Assembly: GCA_020633195.1 (NCBI GenBank)
Contig: JACKEC010000016.1
Location: 558,001 to 622,000, forward strand
Direction: 5' to 3'
Origin: Sandaracinaceae bacterium
Lineage (GTDB): Bacteria > Myxococcota_A > Polyangia > Polyangiales > Sandaracinaceae
DNA length: 64,000 bases
The notes below the pieces were generated by a model. The model was not told where the DNA came from, did not search any database, and saw nothing but the letters and a program-made list of their open reading frames with translations. The position numbers were made by a program, and so were the translations under genes. This document shows positions 53,150-61,739 of this stretch, one piece after another. Each line of letters starts with the position of its first letter. The first letter of the stretch is position 1.

Positions 53150-54850
53150 CTACTGCGGCGCCAGGCCCGGGAACCGGAGGTCCGAGGGGCGCCGGCGCGG
53201 CGGCAGGGTCACCTCGACCGGGTCCGGATCCGAGGGGCCGACCTCGCGCTCGACGGTCTCGCGGCCGCGGCGTCGAAGCTCGAGGCGCAGGGTTCCCTCC
53301 GACGGGAGCTCGACCTCCAGCGGCGTGGTGCCGAGGACCACGCCGTCGCGCACCACCTCGGCGCCCGGGGGCGAGCTCTCGATCCTGCGCGTCTGCGCCG
53401 CCGCCGGCTCGGGTGACGGCGCCTCGAGGGGCTCCGGTTCGACGACGGGGTCCGGCGCGGCCTCGACCGACACCTCCGTGGGCTGCGCGGGGGCGGGTCG
53501 AGGCGTCGAGTCGACGACCGGCTCGGGGTCGCGGCCCATGACGAAGAAGGCGCCGACCGCGGCGAGCGCGGCGACCCCGATCGCGACGAGGACCCACGGG
53601 GGGCGCCGAGGCTCGGGCGCCGCCAGCTCCGCGGGCACGTCGGGCATCGGCGCCGCGGTGTCCGCCAGCGAGTCGCGCGCGGGGGCGGGGGCCGGGGTCG
53701 GCGTCCGGGCGCGCGTGCCGCTGTCCCGCTCGACCTCCGGCAGGTCCTCGATCTCGGGCTCGCTGCGTCGCGCGAGGCCCGTCGCGGGGAGCGACGGTAC
53801 GTCCGCGCCGAGCCCCCAGGCGTCCTGCCACGCGGCGAGCAGGTCCGCCGCGCTCGCGAACCGATCCTCGGGCGCCTTCGCGAGGCAGCGCAGGACGAGC
53901 GCGGACACCGCGTCGGGCAGGTCCGGTCGTAGCGACCGTGGGTCGGGGGGCGCCTCGGTCACGTGCTTGACGACGATCTCGTAGACCCCGCCCGCTTCGA
54001 ACGGGAGCCGCCCGGTGAGGAGCTCGAAGAGCATCACGCCCATCGCGTAGATGTCGGCGCGGTGGTCGACGAGCGTGCTCGAGCGAGTCTGCTCGGGGGC
54101 CATGTAGAGCGGTGTGCCGACGATCTGGCCGGTCGCCGTCAGCCGTACGTCGGAGTCGTCCGACGAGCTCGCCTTGCCGATCCCGAAGTCGACGATCTTC
54201 GGGACGATCCGGCCCTGCCGCTCGTGGAGGAAGATGTTCTCCGGCTTCAGGTCGCGGTGGACCACGCCCGCCGTGTGGGCGGCGTCGAGCGCCGAGAGCA
54301 CGGGGCCCACGATGCCCCTCACGTCCTCGTCGGGGAGCCACGGATCGCCGCCGTCCGCGGCGGCGTCCGCGCGGTGACGCAGCGTCCGCGCGCGCAGGTC
54401 TTCGCCGTGCAGGCGCTCCATGACCACGAAGACGTTGCCGTTCTCGGTGTGGCCGAGGTGGGTCACCCGCACGATGTTCTCGTGGTCGATCCCGCTGGCC
54501 ATGCGCGCCTCGTTGCGGAGGCGCGCCATGCCCGCGGCGTCCATCCCCGAGCCGGCGACGACCTTGGCCGCGAACTTGGTCTGAAGGCCCACGTGCTCGA
54601 CCAGGTAGACGGCGCCCATCGCGCCCTTGCCCAGCAGCGCCTCGACCCGGTAGGTCCCCTCGAGCAGCGTCCCCCGCGCGAGGTGCGTGCCGGACTCGCC
54701 AGGCGCTCTCAGGGTCTCCGCCATCGCGTCCTCATCGGAGCCCCGCGCGGCCTGGCGGCTGGCGCGCGCGTGCGAAGCGCCGGGGTCCTCCCTCACCTCG
54801 GTGCGGCGGTCGTCTTCGTGCTCGTCCGATGCGGTCACGATCGCGGCCAT
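53150..54850 (-). CDS. Ser/Thr protein kinase with C-terminal PEGA domain
   Basis: A 566-aa kinase. After a charged 60-residue N-terminus, the kinase domain shows LLGKGAMGAVYLVE, AAKVVAG, VHRDLKPENIF, VDFGIGKAS and GTPLYMAPEQ. A Pro/Ala linker, a membrane helix (WVLVAIGVAALAAVGAFFVM, about 418-437), a second Pro-rich linker and a final PEGA domain (RIESSPPGAEVVRDGVVLGT; LRLELRRRGRETVE) follow. PEGA would face the periplasm or surface and may sense a polymer. The ATG at 54850 is used; MAETLRA 42 residues later is an alternative start. It opens the five-gene cluster and diverges from the 213-aa gene. Confidence 0.92.
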   Translation of the reverse strand: MAAIVTASDEHEDDRRTEVREDPGASHARASRQAARGSDEDAMAETLRAPGESGTHLARGTLLEGTYRVEALLGKGAMGAVYLVEHVGLQTKFAAKVVAGSGMDAAGMARLRNEARMASGIDHENIVRVTHLGHTENGNVFVVMERLHGEDLRARTLRHRADAAADGGDPWLPDEDVRGIVGPVLSALDAAHTAGVVHRDLKPENIFLHERQGRIVPKIVDFGIGKASSSDDSDVRLTATGQIVGTPLYMAPEQTRSSTLVDHRADIYAMGVMLFELLTGRLPFEAGGVYEIVVKHVTEAPPDPRSLRPDLPDAVSALVLRCLAKAPEDRFASAADLLAAWQDAWGLGADVPSLPATGLARRSEPEIEDLPEVERDSGTRARTPTPAPAPARDSLADTAAPMPDVPAELAAPEPRRPPWVLVAIGVAALAAVGAFFVMGRDPEPVVDSTPRPAPAQPTEVSVEAAPDPVVEPEPLEAPSPEPAAAQTRRIESSPPGAEVVRDGVVLGTTPLEVELPSEGTLRLELRRRGRETVEREVGPSDPDPVEVTLPPRRRPSDLRFPGLAPQ

Positions 54851-54952
54851 CGTGCCCCGAATCGACCCGCGCTCCCAGCCCTACGGCCGGGACGAGGGGA
54901 CGATCCACCGTCGCGGACGCGTACCGAGGACGGGCGCGCTACGCTCGGCGCG

Positions 54953-55594
54953 ATGATCGGTCGCATCACCTTCCCCAAGAACCCCTGGCCCGACGGGCAC
55001 GCGCTCGCGTCCTTCGCGTGGACCGCGCGGGTGGAGCCCAAGGGGCTCTTCTTCGAGCTCGATCTGCGCAGCGCCGACTACGACGCGGAGGCCGAAGGCG
55101 CCCCGACCACGAAGGAGACGTCGTGGGAGAGCCCCATCGTCTGGAACAACTACCACGCGTGCCACCTCCACGCGGACGGACGCGGGTTCCTGGCGGCCAC
55201 GGAGAAGGATCCCCTCGACCTCGACCGCCTCGAGGGCCGGACCTTCCGCGTCGACACCAAGCCCAAGCCCTGGGACGACGCCGCGTTCCACATCTACCTG
55301 CTCGGCCACGACTCGGTGGCCAAGCACGAGATCACCTTCGGCCCCCGTCACCCCGACGGCGCGTTCAGCATCGATTGGAAGGCGAAAGTCTGCTTGTCGT
55401 ACGCCGGCGCCACGCGCTACGCGCACGCCCTCCACGCGCGCGTCGAGCGCGCGAAGCTCGAGGCGATCCGCGTCCCTCGCTGGGAGTACGACGAGGAGCG
55501 CGCCCGCGCCGCGCTGGCGCGCGTCATGCCCGCCGGCGCGTCGCTCTTCTACGCCCGCCGCGGCCGCGGCTTCGCGTTCGCCGAGGGGAGGTGA
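54953..55594 (+). CDS. Hypothetical protein (213 aa)
   Basis: A 213-aa soluble protein, no family recognised. Aromatic-rich beta-type stretches (HALASFAWTARVEPKGLFFE; ESPIVWNNYHACHLHADGRG; AFHIYLLGHDSVAKHEITFG) suggest a jelly-roll-like domain, and the C-terminus is Arg/Ala rich. There is no signal peptide. It diverges from the PEGA kinase with a 102 nt spacer and ends shortly before a rearranged patch of fragments and repeats. Confidence 0.65.
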   Translation: MIGRITFPKNPWPDGHALASFAWTARVEPKGLFFELDLRSADYDAEAEGAPTTKETSWESPIVWNNYHACHLHADGRGFLAATEKDPLDLDRLEGRTFRVDTKPKPWDDAAFHIYLLGHDSVAKHEITFGPRHPDGAFSIDWKAKVCLSYAGATRYAHALHARVERAKLEAIRVPRWEYDEERARAALARVMPAGASLFYARRGRGFAFAEGR

Positions 55595-55613
55595 GCGGCG
55601 GCCCGCGCCGTCC

Positions 55614-55797
55614 GTGGCCACGGATCTCGCGGCTTCTCTGGCTCCACGTCGAGGGCTCGTCTTCGACGACGCCGAGGCGACCTACGACCTCGCCGAGGCG
55701 TACTCGACCGGTGACCACTTCGGCCAGTCCGTCCCTTCGAGCCTCGCGCTCGTTGCCCGCTGGTATCTGAGGGCAGCGTCGAGCGGCTCCCGTAACG
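55614..55797 (+). pseudogene. Sel1-like repeat gene fragment
   Basis: A GTG-initiated frame encodes MATDLAASLAPRRGLVFDDA and then AEATYDLAEAYSTGDHFGQS plus LALVARWYLRAASSGS, the helix pair and W-Y-x-R-A-A-x-x-G ending of a Sel1 repeat. After about 60 codons it runs into repeat B5 and becomes non-homologous, so it looks like a gene cut off by repeat insertion or deletion. Too little remains to name the parent protein. Confidence 0.4.
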
Positions 55798-55798
55798 C

Positions 55799-55885
55799 TC
55801 CAGATCTGTCGACAAATCCCTTCGTGATCTCTCTCCGGCGTGGGGCAAGCCCCTCGCGCACCCCACCGAGTCTCCGGCGCTTGCT
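55799..55885 (-). repeat. Repeat family B, diverged copy B5
   Basis: An inverted, mutated unit: AGATCTGTCGACAAATC, TCTCTCTCCGGCG, GGGGCAAGCCCCTCGCGC, CCCACCGAGT. The GGGGC/GCCCC hairpin is kept; the other hairpin and the gene-side arm have decayed. It abuts the Sel1-like fragment. Confidence 0.8.
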
Positions 55886-55953
55886 GGTCGCAGCGGCTCG
55901 CGGCGCATCTCCGCGCCCAGGCGGGGGACCGGCGTCGTACGAGCGGGAGCAGC

Positions 55954-57000
55954 TTCGTGGATCATGGGCCGGCGAGGCGATCGGCCACGCGACGAGACCC
56001 ACCGCGGGCGAGGCCGCTCAGGCGCAGCGCTGGTAGGGCACCATGTCCTCGCGCACCCCGCCCACCGGCTCGCTCTTCAAGGCGAGCCTCACGATCTCCA
56101 TCAAGTCGGCCCCTTGGCCAAGCTCGCCTCGGACCCGCTCGAGCATCCTCCGCGCCTCGCGCTCGCTCCACGACATCGAGCGCAGCGCCTGGTGCGCGTC
56201 ACGCATCGCGGCAGCGCTGGGACCCTCCATCCTCTGCGAGCCGTAGGGCCGCCCATCGGCGTGCCGGTAGACGAACCCCTCGCTGAACCGCCCGCTTACC
56301 TCGAGCGCACCGCCGTGCGCCGCACGATGATGCGCCGAGCACAGGCCCACGAGGTTCTCCGGGTGGTGATCACCACCTTCGCTGCGGTGTCGCACGTGGT
56401 GGAGGTGCAGATACGCCGAATTCGAGCAGCCGGGCACCGCGCAGCGGTGGTGCTGACGCCGCTCCACCTGCCGTCGCGTCTTGGGCGGGATCGTCTGCGA
56501 CGCCCGCTTCGCCGGCCCGTCGCCGTCGACGACGCCGACGTGCTCCCCGTCGCAGCAGGCCATCGCCACGGTCACGTCGTCGACGGGAACCGACTCGCCG
56601 GCGGCGTCGATCACCGCACCGCGGTGCGCGTCGATCGTCAGCGCGATCTGATAAGGCGCGCGTCCCGACTGACCTTCACCATCGCCGCTGAGATAGGCGA
56701 GCATCGCGTGGGTCACGAACGTCGAGTCGTCGACGGATGCGCCCGCCGAGGTCACGGCGCGCTCCCTCGCCGCGAGCAGCAGCGCGTGGGGGAACCCCCA
56801 GTGAGGCGCGCAACGCGCGCCGCGGCCCAACGCCGCTCACGGTCGCCGACGGGGCGGCGTGCGCCACGGCGTTCGCATCGGGCACCCCCGTCTTCGCCCC
56901 CTCCCTCGTAGCTCACACGAACCCGCGGCCGTGGCCGATCCGGGCGGCGCGCTCCACCGGTCTGGCCGCATCGACCCACGACGGCCGGCCACGTCAGGGA
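55954..57000 (-). repeat. Repeat family C, copy C2 (deleted DUF222-HNH unit)
   Basis: Collinear with C1 (31571-33200) on both sides, but about 590 bp are missing: the sequence AGCGCGT at 56787 joins directly to GGGGGAACCCCC, whereas in C1 the two are at 32402 and 32992. The missing piece holds the promoter, start codon and first about 163 codons of the HNH gene. The upstream non-coding flank is still about 90% alike by eye, so the deletion happened after duplication. Confidence 0.85.
56018..56787 (-). pseudogene. 5'-truncated DUF222-HNH endonuclease gene
   Basis: The remaining 256 codons match the C-terminal part of the HNH protein at 31636, from LLLAARERAVTSAGASVDDS through the intact HNH site (CAVPGCSNSAYLHLHHVRHR) to VPYQRCA, with no stop or frameshift. 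The start and promoter are lost through the C2 deletion. The frame stays open for a few codons into the non-coding flank, so a short fusion from a GTG or ATG could exist but has no clear ribosome site. Confidence 0.85.
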
Positions 57001-57001
57001 G

Positions 57002-57280
57002 TTTCAGGAGTCGGCGATCCCCGGCTGTCGGCTCGTCGCCGAGGAGCGCCTCGCGCTCGAGGGCGTCGAGGGCGACGGGGCCGACGAGCTCGTGCCTCTC
57101 AGCCGGGCCGAGACGGCGAGCCATGCGCTCATCGGCGAGGGGGCAGACGGCATGGACGAGCTGATGGAGGGGCGCAGCGTGCGCGTGAGCCTCGCCGACG
57201 AGGACGGCGACGAGCCCCCCGACGTGGTCGTGGAGGAGGTCGCCTTCACCTGCCTCGACGGCTGCGAGATCCTCAAGGGC
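57002..57280 (+). pseudogene. Unidentified coding-like gene fragment
   Basis: A rightward frame keeps strong coding bias for about 90 codons (FQESAIPGCRLVAEERLALE; SRAETASHALIGEGADGMDE; VVVEEVAFTCLDGCEILKG) without a natural start or stop. It begins at the edge of C2 and ends inside the tail of the lamin-tail lipoprotein gene on the other strand. It seems to be an internal piece of a lost gene; the family is not recognised. Confidence 0.35.
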
Positions 57281-58916
57281 AGGTCAGGTTGGCCGCGCCC
57301 GGCGTCCCGTAGTTCGGGCCGGTCGCCTCGTACTGGTTCGCCGCGTCGGCCGGCGTGACGCACCAGGTCGCGGTGGTCGTGGCCCCGGTGATGAACGCCT
57401 GGCTCAGGTTGAAGGACTGCCCGGAGACGTCGTCGGTGCCGACGTTGTTCAGGTCGTTGCCCGTCCCGGGGTAGGTCACGCGGTGCAGGTCGACCCCGCC
57501 GAAGCGGATCGCGGCGTCGTCGCCGCTGTTCCCGAGGTTGTTCACGAAGAGCACGCCGCCCGTGAGCCCGCCGTTGAGGGTGGGGTCCTCGTCCTGCACG
57601 AAGAGCATCGACGCCCCCGGCGCGAGGGGGAGCGGGCGGCCGACGACCGCCGGAGCATGGGTCGCGTCGTCGTCGATGAGCTCGAGGCCCATCACGTCGA
57701 CGGTGAACGTCGACACGTTGGTGACCTCGACGTACTCGGCGTCGTCGTCGTCGACCCCGGCTGGGTTGGGCATGATCTCGGTGACCAGCAGGACGCGATC
57801 GGCCGGGAACGTGAAGCTCGACAGCGGTCGCGCGCACACGCCCGCGGCGCAGGTCTCCATGCTGCCCGCGCAGGTCCCGAACCAGTTGGTGGCGCTGCAG
57901 GCCATCGACGCGCAGTCGGCCATGCAGTCGTCGTCGAGGCAGTCCACGAGCCCGTCTCCGTCGTCGTCCATCCCGTTGGCGCACGCGGTCTCCCGGTCGC
58001 GGCACACGGGCCGCCGGTTGCAGTCCGCGTCCCGGCAGTCGACGAGCGTGTCGTGGTCGTTGTCGAGGCCGTCGGTGCACAGCGCGTCGGTGTCCTCGCC
58101 CGCGCAGTACGCGACGTCCGCGCAGCCCGGATCGAGGCAGTCGAGGCGCCCGTCGCCGTCGTTGTCGTGGCCGTCCATGCAGACCGCGTCGGCGTCCTCG
58201 TCGCCACAGAAGCCGACGCCGTCGCAGGAGCTGTCGTCGCAGTCGGTCCGGCCGTCGTGGTCGTCGTCGATGCCGTTCCCGCAGAGCGTGGTGTCGGCCT
58301 CGTCCGCGGTCATCGTGGCGGCCATGCACGGCGTCGTCGCCGCGCAGCCGCGCTCGCCGCAGTCGATGCGGTGGTCTCCGTCGTTGTCGAGGCCGTCGGA
58401 GCAGAGCGCGTCGGTGTCCTCCTCGGCGCACGCGCCGACGCCGTCACAGGAGTCGTCGGCGCAGTCGACCCAACCGTCGCAGTCGTCGTCGATGCCGTTG
58501 CTGCAGGCCGTGACGTCCGTCTCCGCGCCGGACATCGGCGGGCACAGCGAGCAGTCGTCGGCCGCGTCCATGCGCCCGTCGCAGTCGTTGTCGATCCCGT
58601 CGGTGCACTCGGTGTAGGTCCGCTCGGTCGTCGGCGTGCAGCCGGCGGCGTCGAAGTCGGGGCCCGCGTCGGTGCCCCCGCCCGCGTCGATGTCGGCGCC
58701 CGCGTCGGTGCCGCCGCCGGCGTCGGTGCCGGCGCCCGCGTCCATCCCCCTGGGGCCGCCGTCCATGCCGGTTCCCCCGGCGTCCACCCCGCCGCCGCCG
58801 CCGTCGTCACCGCCGCCGCCGCCGGCGTCGGTGCCGCTCGACCCGCTGCAGGCCGAGAGGCCGACGAGCACCATGAGAATCGTGAGACGCGAACCAGTCG
58901 AAGCGAGGTGACGCAC
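57273..58916 (-). CDS. MopE-repeat lipoprotein with C-terminal lamin-tail domain
   Basis: A 547-aa lipoprotein (LSAC, Cys23). The start is GTG at 58916, with GGAGG 6 nt before it. A Gly/Asp/Ala stalk (residues 25-95) leads to about eight Cys-Asp-Asn-Gly repeats of the MopE type (CTDGIDNDCDGRMDAADDC; CANGMDDDGDGLVDCLDDDC), each able to bind Ca2+ or copper-like metal. The C-terminal 160 residues are a lamin-tail domain (VLLVTEIMPNPAGVDDDDAE; YVEVTNVSTFTVDVMGLELI), a beta-sandwich often seen on extracellular proteins. Its TGA overlaps a decayed rightward fragment. Surface adhesion or metal storage is possible. Confidence 0.87.
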   Translation of the reverse strand: MRHLASTGSRLTILMVLVGLSACSGSSGTDAGGGGGDDGGGGGVDAGGTGMDGGPRGMDAGAGTDAGGGTDAGADIDAGGGTDAGPDFDAAGCTPTTERTYTECTDGIDNDCDGRMDAADDCSLCPPMSGAETDVTACSNGIDDDCDGWVDCADDSCDGVGACAEEDTDALCSDGLDNDGDHRIDCGERGCAATTPCMAATMTADEADTTLCGNGIDDDHDGRTDCDDSSCDGVGFCGDEDADAVCMDGHDNDGDGRLDCLDPGCADVAYCAGEDTDALCTDGLDNDHDTLVDCRDADCNRRPVCRDRETACANGMDDDGDGLVDCLDDDCMADCASMACSATNWFGTCAGSMETCAAGVCARPLSSFTFPADRVLLVTEIMPNPAGVDDDDAEYVEVTNVSTFTVDVMGLELIDDDATHAPAVVGRPLPLAPGASMLFVQDEDPTLNGGLTGGVLFVNNLGNSGDDAAIRFGGVDLHRVTYPGTGNDLNNVGTDDVSGQSFNLSQAFITGATTTATWCVTPADAANQYEATGPNYGTPGAANLTCP

Positions 58917-58995
58917 GAGGAGCCTCCGTGAGAGGCCGGGCAAGCTAGCACCGGCCAGGGGGGCCAGAGCCCGCGACACGAGGCCGTCACGGAGG

Positions 58996-59024
58996 CGGCA
59001 CGGTCTGCCCTCTGCCGTTTTTTT
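58996..59024 (+). terminator. Hairpin plus seven-T run upstream of ftsE
   Basis: CGGCA (58996-59000) and TGCCG (59013-59017) can pair around a 12-nt loop and are followed by TTTTTTT, the form of an intrinsic terminator on the plus strand. T-runs are rare in this genome. It lies 35 nt before the ftsE ATG in a divergent spacer, so it could be an attenuator in the ftsE leader or simply an AT-rich promoter element. Confidence 0.35.
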
Positions 59025-59058
59025 GCCCCCCCATGCCCCGGCGGGGTACCCGGGAGAC

Positions 59059-59838
59059 ATGTCAGGCAAAGGGAACGTCGTCCGGCCGTTCGCGTTCTTT
59101 CGGGCGGGTAATCAGGCTCACGCGAACCCGAGCCAGCGCCCGATCCTCGTGCTCGAGGACGTCTACAAGTACTTCCGACCCGACGTCGCGACGCTCCGCG
59201 GGGTGAACCTCGAGGTCGAGCGCGGCGAGTTCGCGTTCATCACGGGCCCGAGCGGCGCCGGCAAGAGCACGCTCCTGCAGCTCATCTACAGGGCGCAGAC
59301 GGTCGACGAGGGTCGGATCCTGTTCTGCGGCCGCGACATCGCGCGCCTCACCTCGCGCTCGATCCCGTACCTGCGCCGCAACCTCGGCGTGGTGTTCCAG
59401 GACTTCAAGATCATCGGCCACTGGACCGTCTACGAGAACGTCGCGGTGGCGCTCGAGATCCTCTCGATGCCGCGCCGGCTCGTGCGCGCGCGGGTCTCCG
59501 AGGCGCTCGAGCGCGTCGGCCTCGCGGGGCGGGGCGGGGAGCCCACGTCGAGCCTCTCGGGCGGCGAGCAGCAGCGGGTCGCCGTCGCTCGCGCGATCGT
59601 CTCGGAGCCGGCGCTGATCCTCGCCGACGAGCCGACCGGCAACCTCGACCCGACGCTCGCGCTCGACATCCTCACGCTCTTCGAAGAGATCAACGACACC
59701 GGGACCACCGTCCTCTTCGCCACGCACGACCACTCGCTGCTCGAGGCTCGCAGTCACCGCATCGTCTACATCGACGAGGGGCGCGCCGTGGAGGCGCGCA
59801 AGGGGCTCGGGGCCTGGGCCGATCGACAGACCGCCTGA
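59059..59838 (+). CDS. ftsE: Cell division ATP-binding protein FtsE
   Basis: A 259-aa ABC ATPase that with FtsX controls septal peptidoglycan hydrolysis. Walker A GPSGAGKST at 63-71, Q-loop FQD at 113-115, signature LSGGEQQR at 166-173, Walker B ILADEPTGNLD at 187-197, and H-loop His223 are all intact. FtsE hallmarks VYKYFRPDVATLRGVNLEVE and VFQDFKIIGHWTVYENVAVA support the name. A roughly 28-residue N-terminal extension (MSGKGNVVRPFAFFRAGNQA) is not found in the 222-aa E. coli protein. It opens the ftsE-ftsX-envC-like operon. Confidence 0.94.
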   Translation: MSGKGNVVRPFAFFRAGNQAHANPSQRPILVLEDVYKYFRPDVATLRGVNLEVERGEFAFITGPSGAGKSTLLQLIYRAQTVDEGRILFCGRDIARLTSRSIPYLRRNLGVVFQDFKIIGHWTVYENVAVALEILSMPRRLVRARVSEALERVGLAGRGGEPTSSLSGGEQQRVAVARAIVSEPALILADEPTGNLDPTLALDILTLFEEINDTGTTVLFATHDHSLLEARSHRIVYIDEGRAVEARKGLGAWADRQTA

Positions 59839-59852
59839 GGGAGCGTTTCACC

Positions 59853-60731
59853 ATGCCGTTGAAGACCGCCATCGCGCGCGCCGCTCGAGCCATGCGGGAG
59901 GACCTGCGCCTCCACGTGGTCGCCATCTCGAGCCTGACCGTCGCGTTCCTGTGCCTCGCCGCGGCGCTGTTCACGATGACGAACCTGTCGAGCATGGCCG
60001 AGAGCTGGGCGCGGCAGGGGCGCATGAGCGTCTACCTCGCCGAGGGCGCGCAGACCGAGGACGTCGCGCAGCTCCGGCTGCTCCTCGAGGGGCTCCCCGA
60101 GGTGCGCGAGATCGAGCACGTCACCTCGCGCGCCGCGCGGGCGCAGATGGCCACCGAGTCCGAGGACGCCGAGCTCTCCCGGCTCCCCGCGGATCTCTTC
60201 CCCGCGTCGCTCGAGGTCACCCTCGCGGGCGGCACCACCGCCGCGCGCAGCGCGGTCATCGCCGAGCGGGTCGGCCGCTTCCGCGCCGTCGAGGGCGTCG
60301 AGACCTACGAGGCCTGGTTCGGCCAGCTCGAGTCGCTCATCACCACCGGGCGGGTCGTCGCGGGCGCGCTCGCGCTCCTCGTCCTGCTCTGCGTGCTCTT
60401 CGTCGTCGCCAACACGATCCGCCTCGCGATCGCCGGTCGCCGCGACGAGATCGAGGTGCTCAAGCTCTGCGGCGCGAGCGACGGATTCGTGCGCGGACCC
60501 TTCCTCGTCGAAGGAGCCGTGCAAGGGTTCTTGTCGAGCGCGATCGCCGTGTCGCTGCTCTTCGCGGCGTTCGTCGCGGTCCGGGGGGAGGTCGACTCGA
60601 CCATCGCCGCGCTCGCGGGCGTCCGCTCCGTGTTCATCCACCCCTCGATCGCGGTCGCGCTCGTGGTCGGCGGCGGCCTCGTCGGCGCGACCGGCAGCGC
60701 GCTCTCCCTGCGCCGGTACCTGGGGGTCTGA
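59853..60731 (+). CDS. ftsX: Cell division protein FtsX
   Basis: A 292-aa four-span permease-like protein. Helix 1 (VVAISSLTVAFLCLAAALFT) is followed by a periplasmic domain (MSVYLAEGAQTEDVAQLRLL...) that should bind EnvC-like hydrolase activators, then three helices: VVAGALALLVLLCVLFVVAN, FLSSAIAVSLLFAAFVAVRG and VALVVGGGLVGATGSALSLR. The cytosolic loop RDEIEVLKLCGASDGFVRGP is an FtsX hallmark that contacts FtsE. It lies 14 nt after ftsE and 3 nt before the EnvC-like gene. Confidence 0.94.
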   Translation: MPLKTAIARAARAMREDLRLHVVAISSLTVAFLCLAAALFTMTNLSSMAESWARQGRMSVYLAEGAQTEDVAQLRLLLEGLPEVREIEHVTSRAARAQMATESEDAELSRLPADLFPASLEVTLAGGTTAARSAVIAERVGRFRAVEGVETYEAWFGQLESLITTGRVVAGALALLVLLCVLFVVANTIRLAIAGRRDEIEVLKLCGASDGFVRGPFLVEGAVQGFLSSAIAVSLLFAAFVAVRGEVDSTIAALAGVRSVFIHPSIAVALVVGGGLVGATGSALSLRRYLGV

Positions 60732-60734
60732 CCG

Positions 60735-61673
60735 ATGCGACGGCTCGCCTCGACGACGCTCGGCGCGACGGCGCTCGCCCTCGCGGGCCTGCTGCTCGGC
60801 GGCCCGGCGAGCGGGCAGGTCACCCCCGACGTCGGCGTCGCCACGCGCGAGGTCGCCACGGTGCGCGCCGAGCGCGAGCGCGCCCAGACGGAGGTCGCGG
60901 CGCTCCGCGCGCAGCAGAGCAACGCGCGCCGGCGTCTCCGCGAGCGCGTCCGGATGCTCCATCGCTTGCGGCGGGCGGGCTCGCTGCCGATGGCCTCGGG
61001 CTTCGACGCCGTCCTCCGCCATCAGGCGCGGGTGGCGCGGCTCGAGCGCCTCGTCGGCCGGGACGCGCGCGCCTTCCAGACGATCGGGCGCCGCGTGAGC
61101 GAGCTCGAGGCCGAAGAGACCCGCCTCGAGAGCGCCGAGCGCGACTCCGAGGCGCGCCTCGTCGCGCTGCGCCGCGAGGAGGACGAGCGCCAGTCCGAGA
61201 TGCAGCTCATCGAGCAGATGATGGAGGACCCGGCCGCGTGGGTCGGACCGTCCATGGGGATGGGGCAGGGGTTCGGCATCCGCCTCAGCGACGCGCCCGC
61301 GCGCGGCTACCAGCTCGCTCAGGAGCGCGGCCGCCTGCCGCTGCCCGTCGGTGGATCCGCGCAGGTGCGCGACGCGGAGCGCGAGGGCGGCGCCGGCCTC
61401 GAGATCATCACCTCCGCGGGCGTCAGCGTCCGCGCGGTCGGCCCGGGCACCGTCTCCTACGCGTCGACGCACCCGGCCTACGGCCGCCTCGTGATCGTCG
61501 ACCACGGCGACGGGCACTACACCGTCTACGGCGGGCTCGGCGCGATCACCACGCGCTCGGGCAGCCCCATCGAGCGCGAGGCCGTGCTCGGCGCGGTCGG
61601 GCCGCAGCCCGTGTTCTTCCAGGTCCGACGCGGCACCCGACCCCTGCCCGCGCGCGAGTGGCTCGGGATCTGA
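60735..61673 (+). CDS. EnvC-like (degenerate LytM) hydrolase activator
   Basis: A 312-aa exported protein with signal peptide (ALALAGLLLGGPASGQ). The middle is a long coiled coil (about 35-170: TVRAERERAQTEVAALRAQQ; RRVSELEAEETRLESAERDS). A LytM/M23 domain follows (about 205-312). In active LytM enzymes the metal site is HxxxD and HxH. Here the first site reads GLEIITSAG and the second YGGL, so zinc ligands are absent. As in E. coli EnvC, it should activate amidases instead of cutting peptidoglycan. The position after ftsE-ftsX strongly supports this. Confidence 0.9.
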   Translation: MRRLASTTLGATALALAGLLLGGPASGQVTPDVGVATREVATVRAERERAQTEVAALRAQQSNARRRLRERVRMLHRLRRAGSLPMASGFDAVLRHQARVARLERLVGRDARAFQTIGRRVSELEAEETRLESAERDSEARLVALRREEDERQSEMQLIEQMMEDPAAWVGPSMGMGQGFGIRLSDAPARGYQLAQERGRLPLPVGGSAQVRDAEREGGAGLEIITSAGVSVRAVGPGTVSYASTHPAYGRLVIVDHGDGHYTVYGGLGAITTRSGSPIEREAVLGAVGPQPVFFQVRRGTRPLPAREWLGI

Positions 61674-61739
61674 TCGCGCCGCTCCCTCTCGATCCCCGCA
61701 AGCTCGCTTGATGGTACGGTCCCCGCCACGGAGGGGAAC

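Noticed and set aside
58180..58600. Repeated Cys/Asp codon blocks considered as DNA repeats
   Set aside because: They are periodic because of MopE-like protein repeats; the DNA units are diverged and in frame.
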